A DNA stretch of 64,000 bases from Pseudomonas baetica (GTDB lineage Bacteria > Pseudomonadota > Gammaproteobacteria > Pseudomonadales > Pseudomonadaceae): contig NZ_JAIHLQ010000011.1 in the NCBI RefSeq assembly GCF_019733355.1, forward strand, positions 1 to 64,000. The letters run 5' to 3'. Below the pieces are notes generated by a model. That model ran no database searches. It was not told the DNA's origin and worked only from the letters and a program-made list of their open reading frames with translations. The position numbers were made by a program, and so were the translations under genes. This document shows positions 1-9,513 of this stretch, piece after piece; position 1 is the first letter of the stretch; each line of letters begins with the position of its first letter.

Positions 1-1200
1 GACAGAGTCACGGTGACTGGCGAGCCAGCAGCGTTGGTCAGGGTGGCGGTGTAGACGATTGAGCCGCCCTCAGCCACGGTACCGGTCGCTGACAGCGACA
101 GGTTGGTGGTGTCGACGACGTCGGTGACGGTGGTCGAAACTGGAGTTTTGTCGGCCACGAGGTCTTCGTAGTTGCCGCCAGAAACCCCCGTGATCGAGTT
201 GGTCAGCGGTGCGTTACCGGCCAGCGCATCGTTAGGCGCGGTGGTGGTCACGGTGCCGGTGGTTTTGCCAACTTCGATGGTGATGTTTTGACCGTTGGCC
301 AGGGTTACCACGACTGGCGAACCGGTAACCGGAGCACCAACAGTGGCGGTGTAAGTGACAGTGCCGCCTTCAGCCACGGAGGTATCAGCCGTCAGTTTGA
401 CGGTCGAGGTGTCGATGGTATCGGTCACTTCAGTCACGGCCGGGACAGTGCTCGGCACCAGGTTCTCGAAGTTACCGCCCGTGGCAGTCGAAATGGTTGC
501 TTCAACTTTGCCGGCGTCTTTGTAAACGTCATCGGCCGGAGCCGGAACGGTCACAGTGCCGGTGGTCTTGCCCGCGTCGATGGTGATCACTGCGCCGTTG
601 GACAGAGTCACGGTGACTGGCGAGCCAGCAGCGTTGGTCAGGGTGGCGGTGTAGACGATTGAGCCGCCCTCAGCCACGGTACCGGTCGCTGACAGCGACA
701 GGTTGGTGGTGTCTACGACGTCGGTGACGGTGGTCGAAACCGGGGTCTTGTCGGCCACGAGGTCTTCGTAGTTGCCGCCAGAAACCCCCGTGATCGAGTT
801 GGTCAGCGGTGCGTTACCGGCCAGCGCATCGTTAGGCGCGGTGGTGGTCACGGTGCCAGTGGTTTTGCCGACTTCGATGGTGATGTTTTGACCGTTGGCC
901 AGGGTCACCACGACTGGCGAACCGGTAACCGGAGCACCCACGGTGGCGGTGTAAGTGACGGTGCCGCCTTCAGCCACGGAGGTATCGGCCGTCAGCTTCA
1001 CAGTCGACGTGTCGATGGTGTCGGTCACTTCAGTCACGGCCGGAACAGTGCTTGGCACCAGGTTCTCGAAGTTGCCGCCCGTGGCAGTGGAAATGGTTGC
1101 CTCGACCTTGCCGGCATCTTTGTAGACGTCATCGGCAGGCGCTGGAACAGTCACAGTGCCGGTGGTTTTGCCAGCCTCGATGGTGATCACCGAGCCGTTG
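1..1200 (-). repeat. 600-bp tandem duplication inside lapA
   Basis: Bases 1-600 and 601-1200 are nearly identical; for example 1-60 and 601-660 match at every position, and 61-120 differs from 661-720 at one base. Each 600-bp unit holds two different ~100-residue domains, so the repeat has a higher-order two-domain period. The array runs off the left edge. Confidence 0.9.
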
Positions 1201-3029
1201 CTCAGGGTCACGGTGACCGGGGTTTGTGCAGCGTTGGTCAGGGTCGCGGTGTAAACGATCGAACCACCCTCGGCCACCGAGCCAGTGGCACTCAGCGACA
1301 GATTGGTGGTGTCGATCGAGTCGGTAATGGTGGTGGTCGCTGGCGTGGTGTTCGGCACCAGGTTTTCAAAGTTGCCACCGGTAGCGCCGGTAATCGTGGT
1401 GCTGACGGTGCTGCCATTGTTGTAAACGTCGTTGGCTGCGGTGGGCACGTCGACGGTGCCGGTCGTCTTGCCGGCCTCAATGGTGATGGTCGAGCCGTTC
1501 GACAGGGTGACGGTCACCGGGGTTTGCGCCGGGTTGGTCAGGGTCGCGGTGTAGGTGATCTGGCCACCCTCGACGACGGTGCCGGTCGCGGTGAGGCTCA
1601 CGCTGGTGGTATCGATCGAGTCGGTAATGGTGGTGGTCGCTGGCGTGGTGTTCGGCACCAGGTTTTCAAAGTTGCCACCGGTAGCGCCGGTAATCGTGGT
1701 GCTGACGGTGCTGCCATTGTTGTAAACGTCGTTGGCTGCGGTGGGCACGTCGACGGTGCCGGTCGTCTTGCCGGCCTCAATGGTGATGGTCGACCCGTTC
1801 GACAGGGTGACGGTCACCGGGGTTTGCGCCGGGTTGGTCAGGGTCGCGGTGTAGGTGATCTGGCCGCCCTCGACCACGGTACCGGTCGCGGTCAGGGTCA
1901 GGCCGGTGGTGTCGATCGAATCGGTGATGGTGGTCACCGCCGGTGTCGGGTTTGGCACCAGGTTTTCAAAGTTGCCGCCCGTGGCACCGGTGATAGTCGT
2001 GGTGACGGTGCTGCTGTTGTTGTACACGTCGTTGGCCGGGGTCGGCACGTTGACGGTGCCGGTTGTCTGGCCTGCGCCGATGGTAATGGTCGAGCCGTTG
2101 GACAGTGTGACGGTCACCGGGGTTTGCGCCGGGTTGGTCAGGGTCGCGGTGTAGGTGATCTGACCACCTTCGGTGACGCTCGATCCCGCCGTCAGAGTGA
2201 CGGTGGTGGTGTCGATGGTGTCGGTGACCTGGGTCGTGGCCGGGGTGGTCGGCGGGGTCACGGTGATGCCGTTACCGCCAGTGGTGCCGGTGACGGTCAC
2301 GTCGATCTGAGTCGGGTCGTTATAAACGGTGTCGTTCGGCGCCAGCGGCACGTTGACGGTACCAGTGGTCGAGCCGGCCGGGATCACGATCACTGCGCCG
2401 TTGGACAGGGTGATGGTCAGGTCGGTCAGCGGCGCCTGAGTCAGGGTCGCGGTGTACACCAGCACGCCGCCGGCTTCGGTGATGGTCGGCGTGGCGCTGA
2501 GGCTCAGGGTCGATTCACGCAGAGCGTTGGTGGTGGTGTCGGTGGTCTGGCCGCCGGTGATGTTCTGTGCCGCTTGCGCAGCCGAATCGATGCCCGCCGT
2601 TGGGAAACCAATGGTCGGGTCAACGCTGCCGGCCGTAGCATCAAGCAGCACGAAGCTGTGACCACCACCGGCGGCACCGCCCGTACCCGCGGCAGTGGCG
2701 CCGGCTGCGGTGGCTTCCAGCGCGGTTGTCGGGTCGACACCTGCGGCGATGGCTTGTTGCAGTTCTTCTACCGACGGCGCGGCCTGTGCGGTGGCTTCGG
2801 CCAGGTCAGTGCTGGAGTCGGGAGCGCTGGCGCTCCATTGAGTGTCGCGACCCAGATCGAGGGTGCGGCCATCAGCCAATTCAAGCGACACGGCGCCGGA
2901 GAGGCCGGTGTCGATCTGGTCGCCGACAAACAGGCGATCGCCTTCAACGAGTACGCGGCGTACGCCTTCTGGCGACACCACGAAAACCTGACCGACAATG
3001 CTTTTGACGATGGCAACAACACTGCTCAT
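1..3029 (-). CDS. lapA: LapA-type giant biofilm adhesin, N-terminal part (partial; 3' end outside window)
   Basis: Surface adhesin that holds cells to surfaces during biofilm formation. It starts at the ATG read leftward from 3029, preceded by GGAGAG seven bases upstream, and stays open to the window edge (about 1009 codons visible). The N-terminus MSSVVAIVKSIVGQVFVVSP and the next ~100 residues match the LapA retention module, which in the family lodges in the outer-membrane pore. At residues ~108-116 there are two overlapping TAAG motifs (TAAGATAAG), the type of di-alanine site cut by the periplasmic protease LapG. From residue ~170 the protein is a string of ~100-residue Ig-like repeats (TITEAGGVLVYTATLT, ITIGAGQTTGTVNVP, GNFENLVPN). 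It lies divergent to lapEBC, its type I exporter. The C-terminal RTX/secretion signal would lie beyond base 1. lapD and lapG are not in the window. Confidence 0.93.
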   Translation of the reverse strand, partial: MSSVVAIVKSIVGQVFVVSPEGVRRVLVEGDRLFVGDQIDTGLSGAVSLELADGRTLDLGRDTQWSASAPDSSTDLAEATAQAAPSVEELQQAIAAGVDPTTALEATAAGATAAGTGGAAGGGHSFVLLDATAGSVDPTIGFPTAGIDSAAQAAQNITGGQTTDTTTNALRESTLSLSATPTITEAGGVLVYTATLTQAPLTDLTITLSNGAVIVIPAGSTTGTVNVPLAPNDTVYNDPTQIDVTVTGTTGGNGITVTPPTTPATTQVTDTIDTTTVTLTAGSSVTEGGQITYTATLTNPAQTPVTVTLSNGSTITIGAGQTTGTVNVPTPANDVYNNSSTVTTTITGATGGNFENLVPNPTPAVTTITDSIDTTGLTLTATGTVVEGGQITYTATLTNPAQTPVTVTLSNGSTITIEAGKTTGTVDVPTAANDVYNNGSTVSTTITGATGGNFENLVPNTTPATTTITDSIDTTSVSLTATGTVVEGGQITYTATLTNPAQTPVTVTLSNGSTITIEAGKTTGTVDVPTAANDVYNNGSTVSTTITGATGGNFENLVPNTTPATTTITDSIDTTNLSLSATGSVAEGGSIVYTATLTNAAQTPVTVTLSNGSVITIEAGKTTGTVTVPAPADDVYKDAGKVEATISTATGGNFENLVPSTVPAVTEVTDTIDTSTVKLTADTSVAEGGTVTYTATVGAPVTGSPVVVTLANGQNITIEVGKTTGTVTTTAPNDALAGNAPLTNSITGVSGGNYEDLVADKTPVSTTVTDVVDTTNLSLSATGTVAEGGSIVYTATLTNAAGSPVTVTLSNGAVITIDAGKTTGTVTVPAPADDVYKDAGKVEATISTATGGNFENLVPSTVPAVTEVTDTIDTSTVKLTADTSVAEGGTVTYTATVGAPVTGSPVVVTLANGQNITIEVGKTTGTVTTTAPNDALAGNAPLTNSITGVSGGNYEDLVADKTPVSTTVTDVVDTTNLSLSATGTVAEGGSIVYTATLTNAAGSPVTVTL
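1321..1860 (-). repeat. 300-bp near-identical tandem pair inside lapA
   Basis: Bases 1321-1560 and 1621-1860 differ at a single position (gagccg versus gacccg near 1493/1793). The intervening 60 bases (1561-1620) diverge from 1861-1920. This is a second repeat family of ~100 residues per unit, separate from the 600-bp unit to its left. Confidence 0.88.
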
Positions 3030-3388
3030 TGAAGACTCTCCGGGGTGTCACGTTCAGTTGACTTCCATAGACCTGATGGCGTCTGCGCCATTTCAGTCTG
3101 GACGTACTTTAAAATTTTGCGAAACAAGTTTGACGCATGCCTTCGTCAATAATTTGGCTAGATTCTTTCGCGATTAACTTTATGCCAAACTATTGACCTT
3201 CTGGGTGCCATCCTAAACAATCGCCCCACTAATGTCACATTGATATTTCCGCGGCGACCTGTCCTTCAGCGTGTGATCCAGTTCCTATTTTGAACTTTCC
3301 GACATACGGTCATTCCGGTTGCCAATCATCCGACGCAGCACCACGTTTTGCTGTGATTCAAGACAAGAAGTTCTGGGAAATCTTTATC
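3030..3388. promoter_or_regulatory. Divergent lapA / lapEBC control region
   Basis: A 359-base gene-free stretch between the two start codons, more AT-rich than the genes beside it, so it must hold both promoters and the two leaders. At 3145-3158 GTCAATAATTTGGC resembles the FleQ box (GTCAAT-N2-ATTGAC); it also forms an inverted TTGAC...GTCAA pair with 3129-3133. FleQ control of lap genes is known in pseudomonads, but this site is only an inference from similarity. No clear -35/-10 pair could be assigned. Confidence 0.45.
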
Positions 3389-4741
3389 ATGCGTTTGCAT
3401 CTGCTCAAGGCCCTACCGTTCGCCCTCGCCGCATCGTTCGTACAAGCACAATCCCTGCCGGAAGCCATGCAACAGGCGTTGGATGTCCATCCGGAAATCC
3501 AGGCAGGGGTCAACAGTCGTTTGGCCGCGGATTATCAGCTAAGGGCTGCAAAAGGTGGATACCTGCCCAAGGTCGATCTGCTCGGCGGTTATGGCCGTGA
3601 AGGCACCGACAGCGTGACCACTCGTGCCAACGGCGGCGGCAATCACTGGGAAACCCTGAACCGCAGCGAGTCAAGTTTACGTCTCTCGCAAATGGTCTTC
3701 GACGGTTTTGCGACGTCCAGCGAAGTCGGGCGTCAACAAGCCACCGTTAACTCTCGTGCCTACTCGTTGCTTGGCACGTCCGAGCGTACTGCGCTGACTG
3801 TGGCCCAGGTGTATCTGGACGTGCTGACCCGCCGCGAATTCGTGCGTCTGGCCGAGGAAAACCTCAAGAGCCACCAGCGCATCTATGACCAGATTCAACT
3901 GCGCACCCAGCGCGGTGTCGGCAGCGGTGCCGACCTTGATCAAGCCGAAGCGCGGATGGCTCAGGCCCGTAACAACCTGATCACCGAGCAAACCAACCTC
4001 GCCGACTCTGAAACCAACTTCCTCAGCGCTGTCGGCCAGATGCCCGACCTGTTGGAGCGTCCGGCGCCGTTCATGGCGATGATGCCGGCCAACCTCAATG
4101 AAGCCCGCACGCAGATGCTGGAAAACAGCCCGATCCTGCGTTCGGCCGAGTCCGATATTGCGGCTGCCGAGAAACAGTACGAAGCCGCCAAGTCGACCTT
4201 CTACCCACGCTTCGACGCCGAGTTGGGCCGCACCGCCGACAACGACCTCGACGGCCAGAACGGTCACAACAACGAATGGCAGGCCATGCTGCGCATGCGC
4301 TTCAACCTGTATTCGGGTGGCAGCAACAAGGCTGACCTGGAATCCAAGTCGTACCTGTCGAACCAGGCGCTGGACATCCGCAACAACGCCTTGCGCCAAT
4401 TGAATGAAGAACTGGGCCTGGCCTGGAACGCCCTCAACAACGCCAATGCTCAGGTGCCGATCGCTCAGCAGTACGTCGATCACAGCATGGCGGTGCGTAC
4501 CGCTTACCAGCGTCAGTTCAGCCTCGGCGAGCGCACTCTGCTTGACTTGCTCGACAGCGAAAACGAGTTGTTCACCGCTTCGCGGCGTCTGGCTGAAATC
4601 AAAAACATTCAGTTATTTACTCAATACCGAATCAAGGCGACCATGGGCGAGTTGCTCAGAAGCCAGGGAGTGGTCGCACCGTTGGCATCCGTTGTGCAAA
4701 ACGACGTGAAACCCAAGGTGCAGTTGCCTGGGATGAATTGA
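3389..4741 (+). CDS. lapE: LapE, TolC-family outer-membrane channel of the LapA exporter
   Basis: Outer-membrane duct of the type I secretion system that exports LapA and, in the current model, keeps it plugged at the surface. The 450-residue protein begins MRLHLLKALPFALAASFVQA, a clear Sec signal peptide cut near AQA. The start at 3389 is preferred over an in-frame ATG 33 codons upstream because that extension is not signal-like. TolC features follow: SLPEAMQQALDVHPEI at the mature N-terminus, two long helical halves and the late GERTLLDLLDSENELF motif. A 34-base gap separates it from lapB. Placement beside LapA/LapB/LapC fixes the assignment. Confidence 0.93.
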   Translation: MRLHLLKALPFALAASFVQAQSLPEAMQQALDVHPEIQAGVNSRLAADYQLRAAKGGYLPKVDLLGGYGREGTDSVTTRANGGGNHWETLNRSESSLRLSQMVFDGFATSSEVGRQQATVNSRAYSLLGTSERTALTVAQVYLDVLTRREFVRLAEENLKSHQRIYDQIQLRTQRGVGSGADLDQAEARMAQARNNLITEQTNLADSETNFLSAVGQMPDLLERPAPFMAMMPANLNEARTQMLENSPILRSAESDIAAAEKQYEAAKSTFYPRFDAELGRTADNDLDGQNGHNNEWQAMLRMRFNLYSGGSNKADLESKSYLSNQALDIRNNALRQLNEELGLAWNALNNANAQVPIAQQYVDHSMAVRTAYQRQFSLGERTLLDLLDSENELFTASRRLAEIKNIQLFTQYRIKATMGELLRSQGVVAPLASVVQNDVKPKVQLPGMN

Positions 4742-4775
4742 GTTATCCCTTTTAAACAGTCAAAGAGTGTCGAGC

Positions 4776-6932
4776 GTGGAATCAGAAGTCAGTCGAGTTC
4801 ATCTCAGTCATGATCCACGCGCGTTGCACGACGATCCGTTGCTGGATGGTCTGCTCGCCCTTTGCATGCTGCACCAGAAACCTGCCAGCGCGGCGATGCT
4901 GACCACCGGCCTGCCGCTGCCCAAACAACGTTTGAGTGTCGAGTTGCTGCCCCGCGCGGCGGCTCGCGCCGGCCTGCAGGGTCGAGTGCTGCAGCGCAAA
5001 CTGGAAGAGATTCCGGCGATCGCCATGCCGGCGTTGTTGTTGCTCAAAGATGGCCGCAGTGCCGTCATGCTCGGCTGGCAAGGTGAAAACGAAGCGCGGG
5101 TGCTGCTCAGCGAAAGCGATGGTGGCGAGTCAGTGGTCAGTCGTGAACTGCTCGCTGACGATTACACCGGCAAAGTCTTCTTCGCCCAACCCCAACATAA
5201 ATTCGACGTCAACCACGGCACGCTGATCCCGCGTGCACGCTCGTGGTTCCGTGACACCCTCAAGCGTTCGCGCTGGCTGTATGCCGACGCCATCGCCGCC
5301 AGTTTCCTGATCAACATCATCGCCATGGCCGCGCCGCTGTTCGTGATGAACGTCTACGACCGCGTGGTGCCGAACCAGGCTGAGGCTACCCTGTGGGTGC
5401 TCGCACTGGGTATCACCGGCGCCTACATGTTCGACCTGATTCTCAAGAGCCTGCGCAGCCTGTGTCTGGATCTGGCCGGCAAGAAAACCGACCTGATCAT
5501 CTCTGCGACGCTGTTCGAGCGCATCGTCGGCATGGCCATGAAGCATCGGCCGGCGCGGGTCGGCAGCTTCGCGCAGAACATCCATGAGTTTCAGAGCCTG
5601 CGTGACTTCCTGGCATCGCTGACCCTGACCAGCCTGATCGATCTGCCGTTCACCATCCTGATCTTCATTGTCATCGCCATTCTTGGCGGGCATCTGGTGT
5701 GGATTCCGGTGCTGGCGTTCCCGATTGCCCTGGCCATCGGCTACGCGTTGCAGAAGCCGCTGGTGGCCACCATGGAACGCACCATGGCCCTTGGCGCCGA
5801 ACGTCAGTCGAGCCTGATCGAAACCCTCGCCGGCCTAGACGCGGTCAAGGTCAACAACGCCGAAAGCGAACGCCAGTATCAGTGGGAACAGACCATCGGC
5901 ACCCTCAGCCGCCTCGAACTGCGGGTGAAAATGCTGTCCGGTCTGGCGATGAACATCACCCTGCTGATCCAGCAACTGGCCGGGGTGATCATGATCGTCT
6001 TCGGTGTTTACCAGATCATTGCCGGCAACCTCAGCATGGGCGGTCTGATTGCCTGCTACATGCTCAGCGGTCGCGCACTGAGCCCGCTGGCGTCGCTGTC
6101 CGGCCTGCTGACGCGCTACCAGCAAGCGCGAGTGACCATGACCTCGGTCGACCAGATGATGGAGCTGCCGCAGGAGCGCAATTTCGAAGAGCGCCCGCTG
6201 AGCCGCAAGGTTCTGCAAGGTGCCATCGAGTGTCGCCAGCTCAACTTCACCTACCCGGAACAACAGAACCCGGCGCTGAAGAACATCAACCTGGTGATCC
6301 GCCCCGGCGAGAAAGTCGGCATCATCGGCCGCAGTGGCTCGGGCAAGAGTTCGCTGGCGAAACTGCTGGTGGGCCTGTATCAGCCGGACGACGGCGCGTT
6401 GCTGGTCGACGGTGTGGATATCCGCCAGATCGACGTCAGCGAGTTGCGCTACAACATCGGCTATGTGCCGCAAGACATTCAACTGCTGGCTGGCACCCTG
6501 CGTGACAACCTGGTGTCCGGCGCGCGTTATGTAGAAGACGAACTCGTCCTGCAAGCCGCCGAACTGGCCGGCGTCCACGAATTCGCCCGTTTGCACCCGC
6601 AAGGTTATGAGCTGCAAGTCGGTGAACGTGGGCAGAACCTGTCCGGCGGCCAACGGCAGAACGTCGCCCTGGCCCGGGCGCTGTTGCTCAATCCGCCGAT
6701 TCTGCTGATGGACGAACCGACCAGCGCCATGGACAACACCGGCGAAGAACGCCTCAAGCAACGCCTCGCGGCGGTGATTGAAAACAAGACCGTGGTGCTG
6801 GTCACGCACCGGGCCTCGCTGCTCTCGCTGGTGGATCGCCTGCTGGTGGTCGACCGCGGGCAAATTCTCGCCGATGGCCCGAAAGCCGCCGTGATGGAAG
6901 CGTTGAAGAAGGGGCAGATCAGTGTTGCTTAA
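4776..6932 (+). CDS. lapB: LapB, inner-membrane ABC transporter (permease-ATPase) for LapA
   Basis: Type I secretion ABC transporter powering LapA export. The GTG at 4776 gives a 718-residue protein (VESEVSRVHLSH...); an in-frame GTG at 4767 is possible. Residues ~10-140 form a C39-peptidase-like domain lacking an evident catalytic cysteine, as in other RTX-adhesin exporters. Residues ~170-440 carry the membrane segments, starting near WLYADAIAASFLINIIAMAA. The C-terminal ATPase shows Walker A GRSGSGKSS, the signature LSGGQRQNVALARA, Walker B ILLMDEPTSAMD and the switch histidine in VTHRASL. The stop overlaps the start of lapC by 11 bases, so translation is probably coupled. Confidence 0.95.
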   Translation: MESEVSRVHLSHDPRALHDDPLLDGLLALCMLHQKPASAAMLTTGLPLPKQRLSVELLPRAAARAGLQGRVLQRKLEEIPAIAMPALLLLKDGRSAVMLGWQGENEARVLLSESDGGESVVSRELLADDYTGKVFFAQPQHKFDVNHGTLIPRARSWFRDTLKRSRWLYADAIAASFLINIIAMAAPLFVMNVYDRVVPNQAEATLWVLALGITGAYMFDLILKSLRSLCLDLAGKKTDLIISATLFERIVGMAMKHRPARVGSFAQNIHEFQSLRDFLASLTLTSLIDLPFTILIFIVIAILGGHLVWIPVLAFPIALAIGYALQKPLVATMERTMALGAERQSSLIETLAGLDAVKVNNAESERQYQWEQTIGTLSRLELRVKMLSGLAMNITLLIQQLAGVIMIVFGVYQIIAGNLSMGGLIACYMLSGRALSPLASLSGLLTRYQQARVTMTSVDQMMELPQERNFEERPLSRKVLQGAIECRQLNFTYPEQQNPALKNINLVIRPGEKVGIIGRSGSGKSSLAKLLVGLYQPDDGALLVDGVDIRQIDVSELRYNIGYVPQDIQLLAGTLRDNLVSGARYVEDELVLQAAELAGVHEFARLHPQGYELQVGERGQNLSGGQRQNVALARALLLNPPILLMDEPTSAMDNTGEERLKQRLAAVIENKTVVLVTHRASLLSLVDRLLVVDRGQILADGPKAAVMEALKKGQISVA

Positions 6933-8289
6933 GTCGGGTATCAAGGAGTCGATCCGTCGCTACTTCAAGGGTTCTGCCTCGCTGCAGGGCCAGCCACTGC
7001 CAGAGGTCAACAAGGCGCTGATCGAAGACGCCCCGCGTGTTGTTCGTCTGACGATCTGGGCGATCATCGGCTTTTTCGTGTTCCTCATGCTTTGGGCCAA
7101 TTTCGCCGTGATCGACGAAGTGACCAAAGGCGAGGGCAAGGCCATTCCGTCTTCGAAGATCCAGAAAATCCAGAACCTTGAGGGCGGTATCGTTACTGAG
7201 CTCTACGTCAAGGAAGGCCAGATCGTCGAGGCCGGTGCGCCGCTGATTCGCCTGGACGACACGCGATTTGCCTCCAACGTCGGCGAAACCGAGGCCGATA
7301 GGCTGTCGATGGTGCTGCGGGTCGAGCGCCTGAGTGCCGAGGTCGACGACCGACCGCTGAACTTCCCCGAGGACGTGCTCAAAGCCGTTCCGGGCCAGGC
7401 CAAAAGCGAAGAATCGCTGTACATCAGCCGTCGCCAGCAACTGCACGACGAGATCGGCGGTTTGCAGGAGCAGTTGATCCAGCGTCAGCAAGAGCTGCGC
7501 GAGTTCACCTCCAAGCAGGCGCAGTACCGCCAGCAACTCAGTTTGCAGCGTCAGGAAATCAACATGTCCGAGCCGCTGGTGGCGCAGGGCGCGGTTTCCC
7601 CGGTTGAAGTGCTGCGGCTCAAGCGTGCCGAAGTCGAAACCCGTGGTCAGCTCGATGCCACTACGCTGGCGATCCCGCGCGCCGAATCGGCGATCAAGGA
7701 AGTTCAGCGCAAGATCGACGAGACGCGCGGCAAGTTCCGCAGTGAAGCCCTCACTCAACTCAACGAAGCGCGCACCGATCTGAACAAGGCCAAGGCCACC
7801 GGCAAGGCGCTGGAAGACCGCGTCAGCCGGACACTGGTCACGTCGCCGGTGCGCGGCATCGTCAACAAGTTACTGGTCAACACCATCGGCGGCGTGATCC
7901 AGCCGGGCAGCGACATGGTGGAAATCGTACCGTTGGACGACACGTTGCTGGTCGAAGCCAAGATCCGCCCGCAAGACATCGCGTTCCTGCATCCAGGGCA
8001 GGAAGCGACGGTGAAATTCACCGCGTATGACTACACCATTTATGGCGGGCTGAAAGCCAAGCTTGAGCAGATTGGCGCGGACACCATTACCGACGAAGAC
8101 AAGAAAACCACGTATTACGTGATCAAGTTGCGCACCGATCGCAGCCACTTGGGCACCGATGAGAAGCCGTTGCTGATCATCCCGGGGATGGTGGCCTCGG
8201 TGGATATCATCACCGGCAAGAAGTCGGTGTTGAGCTATCTGCTCAAGCCGATCATTCGGGCGCGTGCTGAGGCGTTGCACGAGCGCTAG
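6922..8289 (+). CDS. lapC: LapC, HlyD-family membrane-fusion protein of the LapA exporter
   Basis: Periplasmic adaptor joining LapB to LapE. The GTG start at 6922 lies inside the end of lapB and gives 455 residues. A single membrane anchor is near residues 43-62 (RLTIWAIIGFFVFLMLWANF). The lipoyl/biotinyl-like half follows (GGIVTELYVKEGQIVEAGAPL), then a long coiled coil (~130-290) and the second lipoyl half (TSPVRGIVNKLLV). The end carries the typical type I adaptor barrel with PGMVASVDIITGKKSVLSYLLKPI. It is the last gene of lapEBC; a REPIN follows 10 bases after the stop. Confidence 0.95.
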   Translation: MLLKSGIKESIRRYFKGSASLQGQPLPEVNKALIEDAPRVVRLTIWAIIGFFVFLMLWANFAVIDEVTKGEGKAIPSSKIQKIQNLEGGIVTELYVKEGQIVEAGAPLIRLDDTRFASNVGETEADRLSMVLRVERLSAEVDDRPLNFPEDVLKAVPGQAKSEESLYISRRQQLHDEIGGLQEQLIQRQQELREFTSKQAQYRQQLSLQRQEINMSEPLVAQGAVSPVEVLRLKRAEVETRGQLDATTLAIPRAESAIKEVQRKIDETRGKFRSEALTQLNEARTDLNKAKATGKALEDRVSRTLVTSPVRGIVNKLLVNTIGGVIQPGSDMVEIVPLDDTLLVEAKIRPQDIAFLHPGQEATVKFTAYDYTIYGGLKAKLEQIGADTITDEDKKTTYYVIKLRTDRSHLGTDEKPLLIIPGMVASVDIITGKKSVLSYLLKPIIRARAEALHER

Positions 8290-8299
8290 ATCTTCAGTG

Positions 8300-8377
8300 G
8301 CCTCATCGCGGGCAAGCCCGCTCCCACAGGGTGCTCGACATCAGAACCTGTGGGAGCGGGCTTGCTCGCGAAGGCAT
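8300..8377. repeat. REPIN (inverted pair of REP sequences)
   Basis: Two facing copies of the Pseudomonas REP core: GCGGGCAAGCCCGCTCCCAC at 8308-8327 and its inverse GTGGGAGCGGGCTTGCTCGC at 8350-8369, with flanks extending the palindrome. It sits between lapC and the LysR gene, the usual intergenic position, and could also stabilise or end the lapEBC transcript. Confidence 0.9.
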
Positions 8378-8456
8378 CAGCACAGACACATCCCATCCCA
8401 AGGATGTTTGCTAGCATTGCGTTCAGATCAATCCTGATCAGCGATGAGTGCTCATT

Positions 8457-9374
8457 ATGCAACTCCCGGACATGAACCTTCTGGTCGCCCTCGACGCCTT
8501 GCTCGATGAGGGCAGCGTCGTCGGCGCCGCGCGGCGGATGAATCTCAGCCCGGCGGCCATGAGCCGGACCCTGACGCGGATCCGCGAGGCCATTGGCGAT
8601 CCGATTCTGGTGCGCGCCGGGCGCGGTCTGGTGCCGACACCCAAAGCCTTGGAGTTACGCGAACAGGTGCGCGATGTGGTCGAGCAGGCTGCGCTGCTGT
8701 TCCGCTCCGCTGACGCCGTGGAGCTGAGCACGTTGCGTCGGCGCTTCAGCATCCGCGCCAACGACTTTTTCATCGGTGTCTACGGCGGCAAGCTGTTCGA
8801 CACCCTCGACCAGCAGGCGCCGCACTGTGAGCTGCGCTTCGTTCCGGAGGGCGACGGCGACGACGACGCGCTGCGCGAAGGGCGGATCGATCTGAGCGTC
8901 AGCAACACCCGCCCGGTGACCCCGGAAGTCAAAGTCCAGAACCTGTTCTCCACGCACTTTGTGGGCCTGGTGCGCGAAGATCATCCGCTGCTGGATGGCG
9001 AAATCACCGCCGAGCGCTATGCCGGTTTTTCCCACATCAGTGTGTCGCGCCGTGGCATTGCACGCGGCCCGATCGACGCCGCGCTGAATGCCTTTGGCCT
9101 GGAACGGCGCGTGGCGGTGATTGCGCCGAGTTTCCATGCAGCGATGTTTGCGTTGCCCGATTCCGACCTGATCCTGCCGGTGCCCAAGGAAGCACTGTTG
9201 AGCGTGCGGCGGTTGGGTTTGAAGCTGCGCTCGTTCAACCTGCCGATCCCACTGCCCACGTTGATGCTGACCCAGGCCTGGCACCCGCGTTTCGACAAGG
9301 ACCCGGCACATCGCTGGTTGCGTGAGACCCTCAAGGCCTGCTGCGACGAAACCTGGCTCGCCGCGCAACCTTAG
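8457..9374 (+). CDS. LysR-type transcriptional regulator
   Basis: DNA-binding regulator, 305 residues from ATG 8457; a GTG three codons upstream is possible. The N-terminal winged helix is typical of the family: MNLLVALDALLDEGSVVGAA, then RRMNLSPAAMSRTLTRIREA as recognition helix, with DPILVRAGRGLVPTPKAL as the wing. The remaining ~210 residues are the inducer-binding domain (VGLVREDHPLL). It precedes the exporter genes at 9514-13709 on the same strand with a 139-base gap, so it may control them, although LysR regulators are more often divergent. The inducer is unknown. Confidence 0.88.
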   Translation: MQLPDMNLLVALDALLDEGSVVGAARRMNLSPAAMSRTLTRIREAIGDPILVRAGRGLVPTPKALELREQVRDVVEQAALLFRSADAVELSTLRRRFSIRANDFFIGVYGGKLFDTLDQQAPHCELRFVPEGDGDDDALREGRIDLSVSNTRPVTPEVKVQNLFSTHFVGLVREDHPLLDGEITAERYAGFSHISVSRRGIARGPIDAALNAFGLERRVAVIAPSFHAAMFALPDSDLILPVPKEALLSVRRLGLKLRSFNLPIPLPTLMLTQAWHPRFDKDPAHRWLRETLKACCDETWLAAQP

Positions 9375-9513
9375 GTCGTTGTGAGCGCCACAAATCCCTG
9401 TGGGATCTTCATTGCTGCACAAAACACACTTATAAGCTGCCAATAAGTCAATTTTCGTCAGTACTAAGTCCTACTAAGATGCTCCGGTATTTTTCCCACC
9501 GGAGTTTGCTTCC

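Noticed and set aside
888-3032. Long plus-strand open frame (714 codons) opposite lapA
   Set aside because: Antisense shadow of repetitive GC-rich coding DNA: His/Gly/Arg-rich composition, no ribosome site, and the minus strand encodes a clear LapA.
8300-8377. Inverted repeats considered as a CRISPR or attachment site
   Set aside because: They are REP/REPIN elements with the known Pseudomonas core; no regular spacer array and no integrase.
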